NCBI GenBank assembly: GCA_031282465.1
Contig: JAITDR010000236.1
Span: forward strand, 1-7,139
DNA: 7,139 nucleotides
Origin: Desulfovibrio sp.
Lineage (GTDB): Bacteria > Desulfobacterota > Desulfovibrionia > Desulfovibrionales > Desulfovibrionaceae
Direction: 5' to 3'
In this document: piece after piece, positions 5,981 through 7,139 of the stretch
Numbering within the stretch: position 1 is the stretch's first letter
Layout of the letters: each line of letters begins with the position of its first letter
Notes under the pieces: generated by a model
Database searches by the model: none
Told to the model about the DNA's origin: nothing
The model's input: only the letters and a program-made list of their open reading frames with translations
Program-made: the position numbers and the translations under genes

Positions 5981-6715
5981 ATGATTCGACTGGAAGCTCT
6001 CGGCAAACGCTATAAAAGCGTTGAGGTGTTGAACCGGATAACGTTGACTGTGGATGCCGGTGAATTCGTCGTCATTACAGGGCGTTCCGGAGGAGGCAAG
6101 ACGACGCTGCTCAGCATTGCAGGCGCATTGACCAAACCTGACGAGGGAGCGGTATACATTGAAGGCATTGATATTCTGCGGTTGCCCGAGTCCGAACTGG
6201 CGGCCCTGCGGAACAGGAAGATCGGCTTCGTTTTTCAGTTTCCCAGTCTGATTGCCGCCTTGACGGTATTGGACAACGTCCTGTTGCCCGTTGCCTTCAG
6301 CGACAGGAGCCCTAATCGCACGGACAGGGACTTTGCCGAATCGCTTTTGGAACAGGTCGGGATAACCGGAAAAAACGCCTTGTACCCGTCTCAACTTTCC
6401 GGCGGGCAACAGCGCAGGGTCGCGATAGCCAGGGCGATGATGAACAGGCCGTCCATAATTTTGGCCGACGAGCCGACAGGCGACCTGGATGAAACAACCG
6501 AAGCGGAGATCATGAACCTTTTTCAAGAAATCAACCGCAGGGGAACAACCGTTGTCATGGTGACCCACGCTGTGGATTACGCCGAGCTCGGCAAGGCGTA
6601 TGTTTTGAAAAACGGCAATCTTTTCCCATATGAGGGAGCCGCCCTCCCTGCATCTGCGGCGCGGGGAGCAACTGCCGCTGCCCCGGCAGGATCGGTGCAG
6701 GGTGAGGTGTTGTGA
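5981..6715 (+). CDS. ABC transporter ATP-binding protein (LolD/MacB-like)
   Basis: This 244-residue cytoplasmic ATPase powers the FtsX-type permease encoded just before it. All motifs are intact: Walker A GRSGGGKT (34-41), Q-loop Q86 in FVFQ, signature LSGGQQRR (139-146), Walker B IILADEP (159-165), D-loop GDLD (167-170) and switch H196 in VMVTH. The family is the LolD/MacB/FtsE type that pairs with four-helix permeases. The start ATG 5981 is supported by AAAAGGAGA (5962-5970), 10 nt upstream. The last 27 or so residues form an Ala/Gly-rich tail (from about 218) absent from minimal LolD-type ATPases and probably unstructured. The next gene starts 1 bp after the stop, so the ATPase and that small membrane protein are likely co-translated. 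Compared with NosF this is a different ABC partnership, because its permease is FtsX-like rather than NosY-like. Confidence 0.92.
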   Translation: MIRLEALGKRYKSVEVLNRITLTVDAGEFVVITGRSGGGKTTLLSIAGALTKPDEGAVYIEGIDILRLPESELAALRNRKIGFVFQFPSLIAALTVLDNVLLPVAFSDRSPNRTDRDFAESLLEQVGITGKNALYPSQLSGGQQRRVAIARAMMNRPSIILADEPTGDLDETTEAEIMNLFQEINRRGTTVVMVTHAVDYAELGKAYVLKNGNLFPYEGAALPASAARGATAAAPAGSVQGEVL

Positions 6716-6716
6716 T

Positions 6717-7118
6717 ATGACGAGAAGGAAAAAAGCGATGCTGCTGTTGGGATGTCTGCTTGTTGCCGCAGCGGGGGTCGCAGGCGTGCAGTACTATCTC
6801 GACAACATCAAATTGCCGGCGGTGTCGCCGACACAAGTCGTCGAAGAATATTTCGCGGCCCTGAAAAGCCGGGATTACAAAAAAGCCTACGCGTTGATCA
6901 GCCTCAGGCACTATAACAATTCGTTCAACCAGTTTATCGACAGGGCGGCCATGTATTCACCGGACATGCACCTGGAAGTAACGGGGGAAAGCGTCGCGAA
7001 CGATACGGCCGTCGTTGCGGCCAGAGTGCTTCTCCCCTTGGAATTCGGCCTGTATTCTTCCGATTCGAGCATGGATCTGGTACGCGTTCAACGGGAATGG
7101 AAAATCGTTCACCCCTGA
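6717..7118 (+). CDS. Small membrane-anchored protein of unknown function, possibly NTF2/DUF4878-like
   Basis: This 133-residue protein is not firmly recognised. Residues 1-6 are basic (MTRRKK) and are followed by a hydrophobic segment near 7-27, so it is a signal anchor or exported protein. C13 in LLLGC resembles a lipobox, but the hydrophobic stretch continues past it, so a membrane anchor is more likely. The soluble part begins VSPTQVVEEYFAALKSRDYKKAYALIS, the pattern of NTF2-like/DUF4878 domains, in which a helical start is followed by a curved sheet; the end, LVRVQREWKIVHP, also fits the usual W-K-I last strand. Such domains often act as binding or scaffold modules in the envelope. It starts 1 bp after the ATPase stop, with GGTGAGG (6701-6707) as ribosome site, which ties it to the ABC transporter. 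A role as accessory subunit of that transporter is inference. Confidence 0.6.
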   Translation: MTRRKKAMLLLGCLLVAAAGVAGVQYYLDNIKLPAVSPTQVVEEYFAALKSRDYKKAYALISLRHYNNSFNQFIDRAAMYSPDMHLEVTGESVANDTAVVAARVLLPLEFGLYSSDSSMDLVRVQREWKIVHP

Positions 7119-7134
7119 CACCGGCGGTGATGTT

Positions 7135-7139
7135 ATGAT
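7135..7139 (+). CDS. Possible start of the next gene (cut by window edge)
   Basis: ATG at 7135-7137 follows a GGCGGTGA stretch (7123-7130) at ribosome-site distance and comes 16 bp after the previous stop. This fits continuation of the operon, but only two codons are visible. An alternative ATG at 7130 runs into TGA after two codons. Confidence 0.25.

Noticed and set aside
5426..6568. A 380-codon open frame on the minus strand across the ABC permease and ATPase
   Set aside because: It crosses two clearly real plus-strand genes with intact motifs, and its translation is low-complexity and basic, without a domain.
1..7139. CRISPR arrays, tRNA/rRNA genes, insertion sequences
   Set aside because: No regularly spaced repeats, cloverleaf-like segments, rRNA-like stretches, transposase frames or terminal inverted repeats were seen; almost all sequence is accounted for by the operon.

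Overview
The window looks like part of a nitrous-oxide respiration locus from an anaerobic bacterium. All eight recognisable genes lie on the plus strand with short gaps, so it reads as one operon or a few overlapping transcripts. The best taxonomic guess is a Firmicutes-type anaerobe (Negativicutes or Peptococcaceae/Desulfitobacterium-like), held with low confidence. Reasons are the split cytochrome b (a b6-like subunit plus a subunit IV fused to cytochrome c), the covalent-heme cysteine in a YCFGG context as in Bacillus QcrB, and strong Shine-Dalgarno sequences. GC content is in the mid-50s percent by eye.

Layout. Positions 1-327 hold the C-terminal half of a b6-type cytochrome b, cut by the window edge. 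Positions 341-1039 hold subunit IV fused to a mono-heme cytochrome c, with the Qo motif PEWY and CMLCH. A 140-bp leader follows, with an orphan Shine-Dalgarno sequence and an inverted repeat touching the real ribosome site. Positions 1180-2760 encode a Sec-exported, compact nitrous oxide reductase (NosZ): an N-terminal YVTN/lactonase-like beta-propeller carrying the CuZ histidines and a C-terminal cupredoxin carrying a complete CuA site. A 213-bp hairpin-rich gap follows. Positions 2974-3588 and 3604-4176 encode a second, divergent b6-type cytochrome b and a second subunit IV with a short heme-c tail (Qo motif PDWL, CASCH). Positions 4263-4700 encode an exported YtkA/FixH-like protein with a Met-rich motif. 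Positions 4766-5974 and 5981-6715 encode a MacB/FtsX-type ABC permease and its ATPase. Positions 6717-7118 encode a small membrane-anchored protein, perhaps NTF2-like. The next gene probably starts at about 7135.

How the genes may work together (inference). Menaquinol would be oxidised by one or both cytochrome b/c modules, electrons would pass through the heme-c domains to the CuA site of NosZ, and N2O would be reduced to N2 outside the cytoplasmic membrane. The YtkA-like protein and the FtsX-type ABC transporter sit where clade I and II clusters usually carry NosD-NosF-NosY and NosL, so they may serve copper or sulfur delivery or envelope maturation.

Main point of interest. This NosZ is neither a typical clade I nor a typical clade II enzyme. 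It is about 100 residues shorter, its propeller resembles lactonase/YVTN repeats, and the hallmark double histidine of the first CuZ motif (DxHH) is DTHE here. A new double histidine occurs at the next ligand position (GPHH), so the number of motif histidines is still seven. This matches what I recall of a recently reported lactonase-type N2O reductase group, which I could not check here.
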